DNA of 56,533 bases, taken from contig JAGQWR010000008.1 of NCBI GenBank assembly GCA_020437105.1, positions 1 to 56,533 of the forward strand, written 5' to 3'. A model generated the notes under the pieces. It saw only the letters and a list, made by a program, of their open reading frames with translations. It did no database searches and was not told the DNA's origin. Numbering within the stretch: the stretch's first letter is position 1; each line of letters begins with the position of its first letter. The stretch comes from Saprospiraceae bacterium (lineage in GTDB: Bacteria; Bacteroidota; Bacteroidia; Chitinophagales; Saprospiraceae). Both the position numbers and the translations under genes were made by a program. This document shows positions 19,001 through 27,251 of the stretch, in pieces.

Positions 19001-19172
19001 AGAAACAGCCCGGCTCGGGAAATTGGTAAAAGGAGTATATCAGGGAATTCGGGCGCATGATTTTACGCCCTGTGGCAAGCCGGAATGTATCTGGTGTACT
19101 TTTGAAAAAGACCATGTGCATCCTGATTTGCGGGTGCCTCCACCAGAGGAAAATCTGGATGATAATGCTTAA
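16035..19172 (+). CDS. UvrD/PcrA-type helicase fused to a Fe-S RecB-family nuclease
   Basis: A 1045-residue protein using ATG 16035, 1 base after the regulator's stop (the longer frame from 16014 lies inside that gene). The SF1 helicase motifs are all present: Walker A GPGTGKT (37-43), LLVDEYQDTNGSQ (about 270), VGDDDQSIYEFQGA (about 300), LLTAHGSKGLEF (about 633) and RRRLFYVSLTRAKERL (about 685). The C-terminal PD-(D/E)XK domain (about 770-1035) has GTAMHNSL, an acidic EVDI, VIDKVEY, RLVDYKTG (about 915) and YWRQLVFYK. One cysteine before it (LRCPLSFFYEHL) and three after (CGKPECIWC) match the AddB/Cas4-type 4Fe-4S site. It resembles AddB/AdnB-like double-strand-break processing enzymes but has intact helicase motifs. 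Repair or defence roles are both possible. Confidence 0.92.
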   Translation: MAAADQNQLFNAILKGLNAAQQMAVDQIEGPVLVVAGPGTGKTHILAARIGRILMETDASPNNILCLTFTDAGVIAMRNRLLDFIGPTAHRIHIFTFHSFCNRIIQDNLSLFGRHYLEPLDELERIEIVRELLDGLPADHPMRRVSTGGYFYERHLQDLFQRMKSENWEEKEVLQQIETYLELLPQRPDFLYKVNRGDMVKGELKTALYAEEVQKMNRLKAAVPLYSAYQEGLDKRGRYDFEDMILWVLNAFKQYPALLRNYQEQYLYLLVDEYQDTNGSQNQILQQLLAFWENPNIFIVGDDDQSIYEFQGARLKNLTDFYELYAGHLKTIVLQENYRSAPAILEASGTLILQNEKRLIRALSELGLEKTLKASGPLATSDMQPEIVVYQNRLEEAAGIVHAIEQAAEQGVPLDEIAVIYAKHRQAELLVELLRRKGIPFQTKRKPNALDSPIVKRIRTMLEYISAERYRPGSGDMQLYRMLHFKHWQIRPADLGKLSLARGRDYSATEMPLRSWLADPKVLESLALEAPDKIQAALQILDTCLLEVDQVLLPRFLEFVLNESGLLTDVFKDSERELHLGNILALQEFIRHQAARNPRMDLEDALELLRRMDTNLLILEQRNMLPSASGVQLLTAHGSKGLEFRHVYILDCVKESWEPRRSSGQYRFSFPDTLTFSGEEDALEARRRLFYVSLTRAKERLQVSFAQVNDKGKAQQPPIFVEEIRESESVLYREASLNPEVVAAAGKLLLEQIKIVQHPVYDYERIERLLDDFALSVSGMNTYLRCPLSFFYEHLLRVPRLPSEAASFGTAMHNSLQWLFERMLGHKSRSFPEVEDLIRHFKSEMEKSRFYFTPAHFLQRLTMGEKYLRHHYQQGLSKWCRKVQVEVDIRQVEWEGIPLQGVIDKVEYLADSEVRLVDYKTGRYDAKRTRPASNRNEEGGSYWRQLVFYKMLFEQSRVLSPVANKGRITYLEPDDLGVFQEVDVEMGPAETARLGKLVKGVYQGIRAHDFTPCGKPECIWCTFEKDHVHPDLRVPPPEENLDDNA

Positions 19173-19181
19173 ACTTGTTTG

Positions 19182-21416
19182 ATGGCGGAGATAACTACAA
19201 AACACACTTTTTGTCGGATTTGTGAATCACTATGCGGATTAGAAGTCAGTATGGACGGAAACCAGGTGATGCAAATACGACCGGACAACGATCATGTGAC
19301 CACACGCGGATTTGCTTGTCCGAAAGGATTGAAGCAACACCACTTATTTCAGTCGCCAGACAGGCTGCGCTATCCTATGAAGCGCGTTGGCAAGGAATGG
19401 ATTCGGATATCCTGGGAACAGGCTTTAGCAGAGATCGGGCAGAAAGTAAAACAACTAAGGGCTGATTTTGATCCGGATGCTATTGCCATGTATGTAGGCA
19501 CAGCCGCCGGTTTTGGTGTGTTGCACCCGGTTTTTGCCCAGGGATTTATGCAGGGCGTCGGGTCAAAAAGTATGTTTGCCTCAGCCACGCAGGATTGTAG
19601 TAATAAATTCGCTGTAGCGGAAAAACTATACGGCTTCCCGTTTACCCAGCCTTTTCCGGATTTGCACCATACCAATTGCCTGATTATTGTGGGAGCCAAC
19701 CCCGTTGTTTCGAAATGGAGCTTTTTGCAGGTACCCAACCCCAGCCTGCACCTGAAGGAAATGGAGCGTCGGGGATGTAAGATATTTTTTGTGGATCCCC
19801 GTAAAACGGAAAGTGCAAAAGTGGCCGGGAGTCATTTGTTTATCCGACCGGGTACGGATGTGTTCTTTTACCTCTCTTTTTTACACGAATTGCTCCGGAT
19901 TAAAGGCGTTGACAGGGAGCGTGTAAAGCAATACATGAATGGCCTGGAGGACTTACAAGTTCTGGCTCGTGACTGGACACCCGAGCGGACGGAAACCGTC
20001 ACACAGATTCCGGCTGATGCGCTACGGCAAATGGTAAAGGCTTACGCCGAAGCAGATGGCGCCGCATTGTATTGCTCTACGGGCGTAAATATGGGTGGAA
20101 ATGGCGTACTGGCCTTTTGGATACAGGAATGTATCAATGCGATTTCGGGGAATCTGGATCGGAGGGGAGGTACCCTTGTCGGGAAAGGTGTGATGAACTT
20201 TTTAAAATTTGGGAATAAAAATGGTATTCTGATGCGTCCGGATCGCTCCAGGGTCGGAAACCTGCATTCGGTAAATGATGCTTACCCGGGAGCTATTTTG
20301 GCAGATGAAATCCTGACGCCCGGCAAAAAACAGATAAAGACGCTTTTTGTAACAGGGGGCAATCCACTCATAACCATGGCGAATTCCAATCGGCTGCGGG
20401 ATGCTTTCCAGAAACTGGAACTGCTCGTGACGCTGGATATTCTGCCAACAGAAACGGGCGCTTTGGCACATTATATGTTGCCTTGCACCTCGCCGATGGA
20501 GCGGCCTGATCTGCCTTTTATTTTTCCCTTAATGCTTGGTCTTCAGGCGAAACCGTATTTACAGGCTACGGAAGCCATCGTTCAAACAGATGCGGAGCAG
20601 CGGGACGAGGCAACGATTTACCTGGATTTGGCCAAGGCCGCCGGATTAAATCTTTTTGGTTCCGGAATTGCCCAAAAACTGTTGGAGTTTAGTCGCTGGC
20701 GGCATTCGCGAAAGCAGGAAAAAATGGGTCGCCAACCTGCCATTCCGCAGAAATTTTTTCTTTCATTGCTGTTGCGAATAACAGGTCAGGGAAGTTACCG
20801 AAAATTATTGAAGCAAAAACATGGTCGTTTGCGCGAAGTGCATGATCCTGGCTCCTTTTTAGGGGAGCGGGTTTATACCAAAAGTAAGAAGATCGAATTG
20901 GCCCCTGATTCATTGATGGTGCAGGCTGAGAAATTGGAAGCTCTTTTTGCGAAAGAGCTTTCACAGCCAAATCAATTTCGGCTTATTACCAAGAGAGCTG
21001 TTACCACTCATAATTCGTGGACGCACAATTTTGAAGAATTTGTGGCTGGTGAGCGGCACACAAATTATCTTTATATTCACCCGGAGGATGCAGCGCGCCA
21101 AAATCTGGAGAATAAACAAATGGTAGATGTAATCTCGGCTACCGGAAAAGTGCGTCTCCCAATAAAATTCCTTTCTGATCTCATGCCGGGTACAGTGGCT
21201 TTGCCACATGGTTGGGGGCACCAGGCTACCCACCTGTCTGTAGCGAAAGAAACCAAAGGTGTAAATGTAAATATTCTGGCAGCGGATGGGCCGGACGGAG
21301 CAGAATTATACTCCGGGATGGTTCAACTTACTGCCATTCCGGTAGAAATAGCACCTGCTGCTGCTCCTCAGGCAAATTCATGGTCCGGATTTCCGCAAGA
21401 TGAGCTGACCGTTTGA
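19182..21416 (+). CDS. Molybdopterin-dependent oxidoreductase (formate dehydrogenase/nitrate reductase family)
   Basis: A 744-residue member of the Mo-bisPGD (DMSO reductase) superfamily, starting at ATG 19182 (a TTG just upstream extends the frame by one codon). N-terminal cysteines 11, 14, 18 and 46 (CRICESLC ... GFACPKG) bind a 4Fe-4S cluster. Cys139 (ATQDCSNK) is placed like the Mo-ligand cysteine. The C-terminal molydopterin-binding domain has THNSWTHNFEEF, LYIHPEDAARQNL and LPHGWGHQATHLS. There is no twin-arginine or signal peptide, so it is cytoplasmic. No electron-transfer or membrane subunit gene is adjacent. It lies 9 bases behind the helicase-nuclease gene. The substrate cannot be deduced; formate dehydrogenase-like or assimilatory nitrate-type activities are possible. 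Confidence 0.9.
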   Translation: MAEITTKHTFCRICESLCGLEVSMDGNQVMQIRPDNDHVTTRGFACPKGLKQHHLFQSPDRLRYPMKRVGKEWIRISWEQALAEIGQKVKQLRADFDPDAIAMYVGTAAGFGVLHPVFAQGFMQGVGSKSMFASATQDCSNKFAVAEKLYGFPFTQPFPDLHHTNCLIIVGANPVVSKWSFLQVPNPSLHLKEMERRGCKIFFVDPRKTESAKVAGSHLFIRPGTDVFFYLSFLHELLRIKGVDRERVKQYMNGLEDLQVLARDWTPERTETVTQIPADALRQMVKAYAEADGAALYCSTGVNMGGNGVLAFWIQECINAISGNLDRRGGTLVGKGVMNFLKFGNKNGILMRPDRSRVGNLHSVNDAYPGAILADEILTPGKKQIKTLFVTGGNPLITMANSNRLRDAFQKLELLVTLDILPTETGALAHYMLPCTSPMERPDLPFIFPLMLGLQAKPYLQATEAIVQTDAEQRDEATIYLDLAKAAGLNLFGSGIAQKLLEFSRWRHSRKQEKMGRQPAIPQKFFLSLLLRITGQGSYRKLLKQKHGRLREVHDPGSFLGERVYTKSKKIELAPDSLMVQAEKLEALFAKELSQPNQFRLITKRAVTTHNSWTHNFEEFVAGERHTNYLYIHPEDAARQNLENKQMVDVISATGKVRLPIKFLSDLMPGTVALPHGWGHQATHLSVAKETKGVNVNILAADGPDGAELYSGMVQLTAIPVEIAPAAAPQANSWSGFPQDELTV

Positions 21417-21612
21417 TTCTACGGTATTTGTCATTGTAAGCCGAAACTTATTTGCCCGGGAGTCAAATTTTGAGAACAAAATTTCCTATAAATAACTATT
21501 CCAAAATGCCGGTTTGAGGCTGCTGTCGAAAGAAGCTAAACAACTGAAAACCAATATTTCAGAAAGGTGTTAAAAAAAAGGAATTAGGTTTTTTTAAACA
21601 GGCTTGTTTCCA

Positions 21613-21620
21613 TACCTTTG
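21613..21620 (+). promoter_or_regulatory. -7 promoter box of the ATP synthase operon
   Basis: TACCTTTG is an exact match to the consensus, 42 bases upstream of the atpB start, placing transcription initiation at about 21627. No other gene lies in the 245-base gap before atpB. Confidence 0.65.
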
Positions 21621-21662
21621 CAGCGATTTTGAAAACGGTCTCTTTTTTACAGGTGCCTTACT

Positions 21663-22994
21663 ATGCGCAACATACTACTCATTTTTGCCTTCATTTTGGG
21701 AACCAGCGGACTGGTCATTGCACAGAGCCATGAGCACTCTAATCATGCCACAGATGGAGCGACCCACGTGGAAGAAGGCCACGATTCTCCTGCTGGTCAT
21801 GACCAGGGAGCTGAAGCTGGTCACGAGGAACATGCTGGTCAGGCGGACCACGGGCATGGGCATTGTTTTTGTGATTCCGGAGAAGCTGAAGAAGGCTTTG
21901 AGGTTTCGTCAACAGCATTTCATCACATTGGAGATGCAAATACCTTTCATATAATTGGGGAGGTATATGTACCGCTACCTTGCATTCTATATGCTCCGGA
22001 TCATGGTTGGAATGTGATGATGGCCAGTAAATTTGATATTGGGCATCACGGCACCGGGAATCTGGCCATTGATCGCTATGTGTTAGTGCATGGAGAAGTG
22101 AATCGGATTGCCGACACATCTTTTCCGATGGGCGAAATTTCTGTGGAGTGTGTAGGAACGGAGATTAACGAGGAAGGAGAGGCACATTATGTAGTTGGCT
22201 ATCAAGGCAACTGCTACCACCTGGAGTCTAAGTCAACGCTTGACCAGGGAGTTTTTGGAGGTGGTATCACTTCTTATTATGATTTGTCTATTACTAAGAA
22301 TGTATTTACCATGTTGCTTGGCCTGGTGCTGCTATTCTGGATGTTCCGGAGTGTAGCAACGGCCTATAAAAAACGTCGGGGAGAAGCACCTCGTGGGATT
22401 CAGGGTTTAATGGAACCGATCATTCTGTTTATTCAGGATGAAGTTGCCAAGCCTTTCCTGGGAGCTAAATATTCAAAATATCTTCCTTTCCTGTTGTCTA
22501 TCTTTTTCTTTATTCTGGGCTTGAATTTGATTGGTCAGATTCCATTTTTCCCGGGTAGCGCAAACGTTACCGGAAATCTGGGTGTGACTATGGTGCTGGC
22601 ATTATTCACCTTCTTTATTGTGAGCTTTAGTGGCAACAAGCACTATTGGGAGCATATTTTCTGGATGCCGGGTGTACCTGCCTGGGTAAAGATCATTTTG
22701 ACACCGGTTGAGGTGCTGGGAATTTTTATCAAACCATTTACGCTGATGCTTCGTTTGTTTGCCAATATTACGGCAGGACACATTGTAATCATGAGTTTTG
22801 TGGGGTTGATTTTCATATTTGGTAACTCCGGAGAAAGTCTGTCTGGTGCAGGAGTAGGTATTGCGGCTTCCATTCCGCTTACCTTGTTTATGATGGCCAT
22901 TGAGTTGTTGGTTGCATTCATTCAGGCGTTTGTATTTACGCTTCTGGCGGCTTCCTATATCGGAGCTGCTATTGAAGAGCCTCACCACCACTAG
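21663..22994 (+). CDS. atpB: F0F1 ATP synthase subunit a with histidine-rich N-terminal extension
   Basis: A 443-residue membrane subunit that forms the proton half-channels against the c-ring. The catalytic region is canonical: LRLFANITAGHIV carries the essential Arg and ELLVAFIQAFVFTLLAASYI the final helix. The first membrane helix starts only near residue 212, so about 190 residues precede it, against about 30-60 in E. coli. A signal peptide-like segment 1-20 (ending VIAQ) precedes a stretch with 11 histidines between residues 23 and 67 plus Cys68/Cys70, then a beta-rich segment. The C-terminus is EEPHHH. Long N-terminal regions are known in Bacteroidota AtpB; the His cluster may bind metal (inference). 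It opens the atpBEFHAG operon. Confidence 0.95.
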   Translation: MRNILLIFAFILGTSGLVIAQSHEHSNHATDGATHVEEGHDSPAGHDQGAEAGHEEHAGQADHGHGHCFCDSGEAEEGFEVSSTAFHHIGDANTFHIIGEVYVPLPCILYAPDHGWNVMMASKFDIGHHGTGNLAIDRYVLVHGEVNRIADTSFPMGEISVECVGTEINEEGEAHYVVGYQGNCYHLESKSTLDQGVFGGGITSYYDLSITKNVFTMLLGLVLLFWMFRSVATAYKKRRGEAPRGIQGLMEPIILFIQDEVAKPFLGAKYSKYLPFLLSIFFFILGLNLIGQIPFFPGSANVTGNLGVTMVLALFTFFIVSFSGNKHYWEHIFWMPGVPAWVKIILTPVEVLGIFIKPFTLMLRLFANITAGHIVIMSFVGLIFIFGNSGESLSGAGVGIAASIPLTLFMMAIELLVAFIQAFVFTLLAASYIGAAIEEPHHH

Positions 22995-23050
22995 TCGGCG
23001 GCGAGCATTGAATTGACTTTTTGAACTGTTTTTTATAACCGTGTGAACCA

Positions 23051-23065
23051 GGAGAATACTTCTCC
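23051..23065 (+). other. Small perfect hairpin before atpE
   Basis: GGAGAA/TTCTCC with a 3-base loop lies 25 bases upstream of the atpE start, in the 95-base atpB-atpE gap. It could influence translation of the high-copy c subunit, but this is only inferred. Confidence 0.4.
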
Positions 23066-23077
23066 GGCTTGCATTAA

Positions 23078-23293
<216 letters not shown>

Positions 23294-23319
23294 CAAACCC
23301 GAGTCAGCAAAAACAGACA

Positions 23320-23355
23320 GTCGGTTCGGCAACGGTTGGTTGCCGGCCGACTTTC
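23320..23355 (+). terminator. Intra-operon hairpin between atpE and atpF
   Basis: GTCGGTTCGGCAAC (23320-23333) pairs with GTTGCCGGCCGAC (23339-23351), with one bulge or mismatch and a short CTTTC tail. It sits 27 bases after atpE. The weak tail suggests partial termination or 3' end stabilisation of an atpBE message rather than a full stop, which would raise subunit c (inference). Confidence 0.55.
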
Positions 23356-23400
23356 AAGAAAGTAAACATCATCTAGATTGACGATATAACGATCTGAACC

Positions 23401-23916
23401 ATGATCCAAACATTATTTCTAGCAGACTTCACAGTGATTCGCCCGGAGCCGGGTATGATCATCTGGACGACCATCATCTTTGGTATTTTCTGGTTTATAA
23501 TGAGCCGTTTTGCGTTTAAGCCCATCTCTAATGCGCTTAAAGAACGGGAAACAGATATTCAGAGCTCACTCGACGAGGCTAAAAAAGCCCGGGAAGAGAT
23601 GGCTAACCTGAAGTCTGAAAATGAGGCACTTTTGGCTTTGGCTCAGGAAGAGCGTTCGAAAATCCTGAAAGATGCAAAAGCAGCGAAGGAAACGATCATT
23701 AACGAAGCGAAAGATAAAGCCAAGGAAGAAGCGAAAAAGATCGTAACCAGTGCAAAAGCAGAAATCGAGAATCAGAAGATGGCTGCCATGATCGACCTGA
23801 AAAATCAGGTTGGAAACATCGCCCTGGATATCGCGGAGAAAGTAATCGCACGCGAATTGAAATCACAACCGGAACACGAACAATACGTGAACCAGTTGGT
23901 GAAAGACCTGAACTAG
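23401..23916 (+). CDS. atpF: F0F1 ATP synthase subunit b
   Basis: A 171-residue peripheral-stalk subunit. One membrane helix (about 18-36, MIIWTTIIFGIFWFIMSRF) is followed by a long charged coiled coil (about 45-155) rich in Ala, Lys and Glu (e.g. EAKDKAKEEAKKIV), ending in the delta-binding region (ALDIAEKVIARELKS). It links the membrane sector to F1 through delta. It is followed after 22 bases by atpH. Confidence 0.94.
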   Translation: MIQTLFLADFTVIRPEPGMIIWTTIIFGIFWFIMSRFAFKPISNALKERETDIQSSLDEAKKAREEMANLKSENEALLALAQEERSKILKDAKAAKETIINEAKDKAKEEAKKIVTSAKAEIENQKMAAMIDLKNQVGNIALDIAEKVIARELKSQPEHEQYVNQLVKDLN

Positions 23917-23938
23917 TCAGAATAAAAAAGCACAGAGC

Positions 23939-24508
23939 ATGTCTGTAATTCGTCTTGCATCTCGTTACGCCAAAAGTCTCTTAGACCTCGCCATTGAGCA
24001 AAATAAGCTCGAACGGGTGACCAGTGATATGGAGTCTTTTGAAAGTATTGTCAAGAACCGGGATTTCTACCTGTTACTGAAAAGTCCAATCGTCCCTACC
24101 GATAAAAAGCGGAACATCTTAAAAGCCATTTTTGAAGGCAAATTTGATGAGATGACCATGGCTTTTATGAATATTCTCCTGCTTAAACACCGGGAGCCAT
24201 ATTTACCGGATATTGCCAAGGAGTTTATGCTCCAATACAAGCATATCAAACATGTGTCAACCGTGCACGTCCTTACAGCGGAGCCAATTGGGGAAGCCAC
24301 GCTTTCTGCTATTAAGGCGCAGTTGCTGAAAAACGGCACTACTGACGATCATATTGAGTTTCTGGTAGAAGTAGATCCGGAAATTAAAGGAGGTCTTATT
24401 TTGGAATATGACGGGAATCGCTATGACGCCAGCGTACGCTCCAAACTAGACGACCTAAAGAAAGAATTCAGCGAGAATCTGTATGTCTCGAAAATCGTAG
24501 CTAACTAG
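23939..24508 (+). CDS. atpH: F0F1 ATP synthase subunit delta
   Basis: A 189-residue stalk subunit connecting subunit b to the top of F1. The N-terminal helical bundle begins IRLASRYAKSLLDLAIEQNK. The C-terminal signature EVDPEIKGGLILEYDGNRYD followed by DASVRSKLDDLKKEF is typical of OSCP/delta. The size and position (F-H-A) are canonical. Confidence 0.95.
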   Translation: MSVIRLASRYAKSLLDLAIEQNKLERVTSDMESFESIVKNRDFYLLLKSPIVPTDKKRNILKAIFEGKFDEMTMAFMNILLLKHREPYLPDIAKEFMLQYKHIKHVSTVHVLTAEPIGEATLSAIKAQLLKNGTTDDHIEFLVEVDPEIKGGLILEYDGNRYDASVRSKLDDLKKEFSENLYVSKIVAN

Positions 24509-24561
24509 TTAGTTACCATATAATTTTAAAAAAGACTATTAACCCATAAATTCAAGTTAAA

Positions 24562-26163
24562 ATGGTTGATGTAAAACCTGATGAAATATCGGCGATACTG
24601 AAGCAACAACTCTCTGGCTTCAGTACGGCAACCGAATTGGAGGAAGTGGGTACCGTGCTACAAGTGGGCGACGGTATTGCGCGCGTTTATGGCCTTACCA
24701 ATGCTCAGGCCGGTGAATTAGTTCAGTTTGAATCTGGCGTAGAAGCCATTGTATTGAACCTGGAAGAAGACAATGTCGGTGTTGTATTACTCGGTTCCGG
24801 CGAAGGTATTAAAGAAGGTTCTAAGGTGACTCGTACCGGTCGGATCGCTTCTCTTGAAGTAGGAGAAGGATTTGTAGGCCGGGTAGTTAATCCGCTTGGA
24901 CAGCCAATCGACGGTAAAGGAGAGATTACAGGCGTTCGTTACGAAATGCCTCTGGAACGTAAAGCTCCGGGTGTAATTTATCGCCAGCCGGTAACCGAAC
25001 CGCTTCAAACTGGTATCAAAGCGATCGATGCGATGATTCCAATTGGTCGTGGTCAACGGGAGCTTATTATTGGTGACCGCCAGACTGGAAAAACAGCGAT
25101 TGCGATTGACACCATCATCAACCAGAAAGAGTTTTTCGATAAAGGCGAACCTGTTTACTGTATCTATGTAGCATCTGGCCAAAAAGCCTCTACTGTTGCA
25201 CAGGTAGCTCGTACGCTTGAAGAAAATGGCGCGATGGACTACACCGTGATCGTTTCTGCTTCTGCAGCCGATCCGGCGCCTCTTCAGTTTTACGCACCAT
25301 TTGCCGGAGCTGCTATTGGTGAATTCTTCCGGGATACCGGCCGCCCTGCACTGATCATCTTTGATGACCTTTCCAAGCAGGCTGTTGCTTACCGGGAGGT
25401 GTCTCTGTTGCTTCGTCGTCCACCGGGACGTGAGGCTTATCCGGGTGACGTTTTCTACCTGCACTCCCGTTTGTTGGAGCGTGCTGCCAAAATCATCGCC
25501 AATGATGATATCGCACGTAGCATGAATGATTTGCCGGAAACACTGGCAAAAGCAAAAGACGAAAAAGGAAATCCGCTGGTAAAAGGTGGTGGTTCATTGA
25601 CTGCACTTCCAATTATTGAAACCCAGGCGGGTGACGTTTCTGCTTATATCCCGACCAACGTAATTTCGATTACTGACGGTCAGATTTTCCTCGAATCCAA
25701 CCTGTTTAACGCAGGTGTTCGTCCGGCGATCAACGTAGGTATCTCTGTAAGCCGCGTAGGTGGATCTGCACAGATCAAATCTATGAAGAAAGTAGCCGGA
25801 ACGCTGAAACTGGATCAGGCACAATACCGGGAGTTAGAAGCTTTCGCGAAATTTGGTTCGGATCTGGATGCAGCTACGCAAGCTGTTTTGGAGAAAGGTA
25901 AGCGGAACGTGGAAATCCTGAAACAACCACAATACTCTCCGGTATCAGTAGAGAAACAGGTTGCGATCATTTACCTCGGTACGAAAGGTTTGTTGAAAGA
26001 TGTGCCGGTAAATAAAGTGAAGGAGTTTGAAACAGTATTCCTGACAGCTCTGGAGCATGATCACCCGGAAGTATTGAAAGCATTTGCAGCAGGTAAACTT
26101 GCTGATGATATGCTGAAAATAGTTGAAAAGGTAGCAGCTGATATCAGCTCACAGTACCGGTAA
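24562..26163 (+). CDS. atpA: F0F1 ATP synthase subunit alpha
   Basis: A 533-residue regulatory nucleotide-binding subunit of the F1 hexamer. The N-terminal beta barrel begins near residue 24 ([20 protein letters not shown]). The nucleotide-binding domain has Walker [14 protein letters not shown] (about 170) and the strongly conserved [20 protein letters not shown]. The C-terminal helical part has [19 protein letters not shown] and [14 protein letters not shown]. No catalytic beta subunit follows: the next gene is atpG and atpD is absent from the window. Confidence 0.98.
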   Translation: MVDVKPDEISAILKQQLSGFSTATELEEVGTVLQVGDGIARVYGLTNAQAGELVQFESGVEAIVLNLEEDNVGVVLLGSGEGIKEGSKVTRTGRIASLEVGEGFVGRVVNPLGQPIDGKGEITGVRYEMPLERKAPGVIYRQPVTEPLQTGIKAIDAMIPIGRGQRELIIGDRQTGKTAIAIDTIINQKEFFDKGEPVYCIYVASGQKASTVAQVARTLEENGAMDYTVIVSASAADPAPLQFYAPFAGAAIGEFFRDTGRPALIIFDDLSKQAVAYREVSLLLRRPPGREAYPGDVFYLHSRLLERAAKIIANDDIARSMNDLPETLAKAKDEKGNPLVKGGGSLTALPIIETQAGDVSAYIPTNVISITDGQIFLESNLFNAGVRPAINVGISVSRVGGSAQIKSMKKVAGTLKLDQAQYRELEAFAKFGSDLDAATQAVLEKGKRNVEILKQPQYSPVSVEKQVAIIYLGTKGLLKDVPVNKVKEFETVFLTALEHDHPEVLKAFAAGKLADDMLKIVEKVAADISSQYR

Positions 26164-26208
26164 TAAGAAGGAATTCTTTTTGATTAAACAGAATGTAATC
26201 TGATATAA

Positions 26209-27105
26209 ATGGCTGCCAATCTTAAGGAAGTTCGCGAAAGAATCCGCTCGGTAAACAATACCCAGCAGATTACAAAAGCCATGAAAGTGGTTTCTGCAGC
26301 AAAGTTGCGGAAAGCTCAACAGGCTATTGTACAAATGCGTCCGTATGCAGATAAGCAGAATGAAATGCTTCGCAACATCCTGTCTAACCTGGATGGAGAT
26401 GCCTCCTCTGCTTTTGGGGTGAATCGGGTAGTTAAAAGTGCCTGTGTAGTTGTCGTTACTTCAAACCGGGGCTTGTGTGGTGCATTCAATACGAATGTGA
26501 TCAAAGAAGCGGTCAAAACGATCGAATCTAAGTATGCAGATGTGCGTGCTGCCGGTAACCTGTCTCTCTTGCTGATTGGTAAGAAGGGGAATGAGTACTT
26601 CAAAAAGCGCTACGCTGACTGCCATATCATTTCCGACCATGTCAATCTGTTTGGAGAACTCACGTTCGGGCGGGTGACAGCTATTTCCAAGTCCCTGATG
26701 GATCAGTTTCTGGAAGGAAAATATGATGCAGTTGATGTGGCTTATGGTCGATTCAAGAATGCGGCTATGCAATTCCCACAATGTGAAGCCTGGTTGCCAG
26801 TGCCTAAGATTGAAGTGGAGGAGGGTAGCAAAAAAATGAAGGCAGATTACATTTTTGAACCAAATCAGGCTGAATTGTTGGAGCACTTGGTTCCAAGTAT
26901 TTTGCAAACATCTTTCTTTAAGTTCAACCTCGACACACAAGCATCTGAGCATGGAGCCCGGATGACTGCAATGGATAAAGCCTCGGAAAACGCAGATGAA
27001 TTGTTGCGGGAACTTCGGATTTCTTACAACAAAGCACGGCAGGAATCTATTACCAGAGAGCTCTCAGAGATCGTTGGTGGTGCTGCTGCACTGGAGTCTG
27101 CGTAA
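26209..27105 (+). CDS. atpG: F0F1 ATP synthase subunit gamma
   Basis: A 298-residue central rotor shaft. The N-terminal coiled coil starts with NLKEVRERIRSVNNTQQITK and AMKVVSAAKLRKAQ. The central Rossmann-like part has VVVTSNRGLCGAFN, and the C-terminal helix has HGARMTAMDKASENADELL and SYNKARQESITRELSEIVGGAAAL, all diagnostic. It is the last gene of this operon; atpD and atpC are not present. Confidence 0.97.
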   Translation: MAANLKEVRERIRSVNNTQQITKAMKVVSAAKLRKAQQAIVQMRPYADKQNEMLRNILSNLDGDASSAFGVNRVVKSACVVVVTSNRGLCGAFNTNVIKEAVKTIESKYADVRAAGNLSLLLIGKKGNEYFKKRYADCHIISDHVNLFGELTFGRVTAISKSLMDQFLEGKYDAVDVAYGRFKNAAMQFPQCEAWLPVPKIEVEEGSKKMKADYIFEPNQAELLEHLVPSILQTSFFKFNLDTQASEHGARMTAMDKASENADELLRELRISYNKARQESITRELSEIVGGAAALESA

Positions 27106-27127
27106 TAAATACGAGCTCAAAAAAAGT

Positions 27128-27161
27128 ACGGCTGTCGGATTTAATTCCGGCAGCCGTTTTT
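27128..27161 (+). terminator. Terminator of the ATP synthase operon
   Basis: ACGGCTGTCGGA (27128-27139) pairs with TCCGGCAGCCGT (27146-27157) with one G-U pair, followed by a T-run. It lies 22 bases after atpG and shows that atpD/atpC are not in this transcript. Confidence 0.85.
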
Positions 27162-27251
27162 GTTTGTTTCTGACTTTTTTTGAAAAACCTGCAAAACAGG
27201 AGAGTCATTTTTTGCATTATCTTGTGGTAAATTGTTCAAGTATTTGCCCCT

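Noticed and set aside
21604..21954. 116-residue plus-strand frame over the atpB start
   Set aside because: It overlaps the atpB start and the promoter and has no homology.
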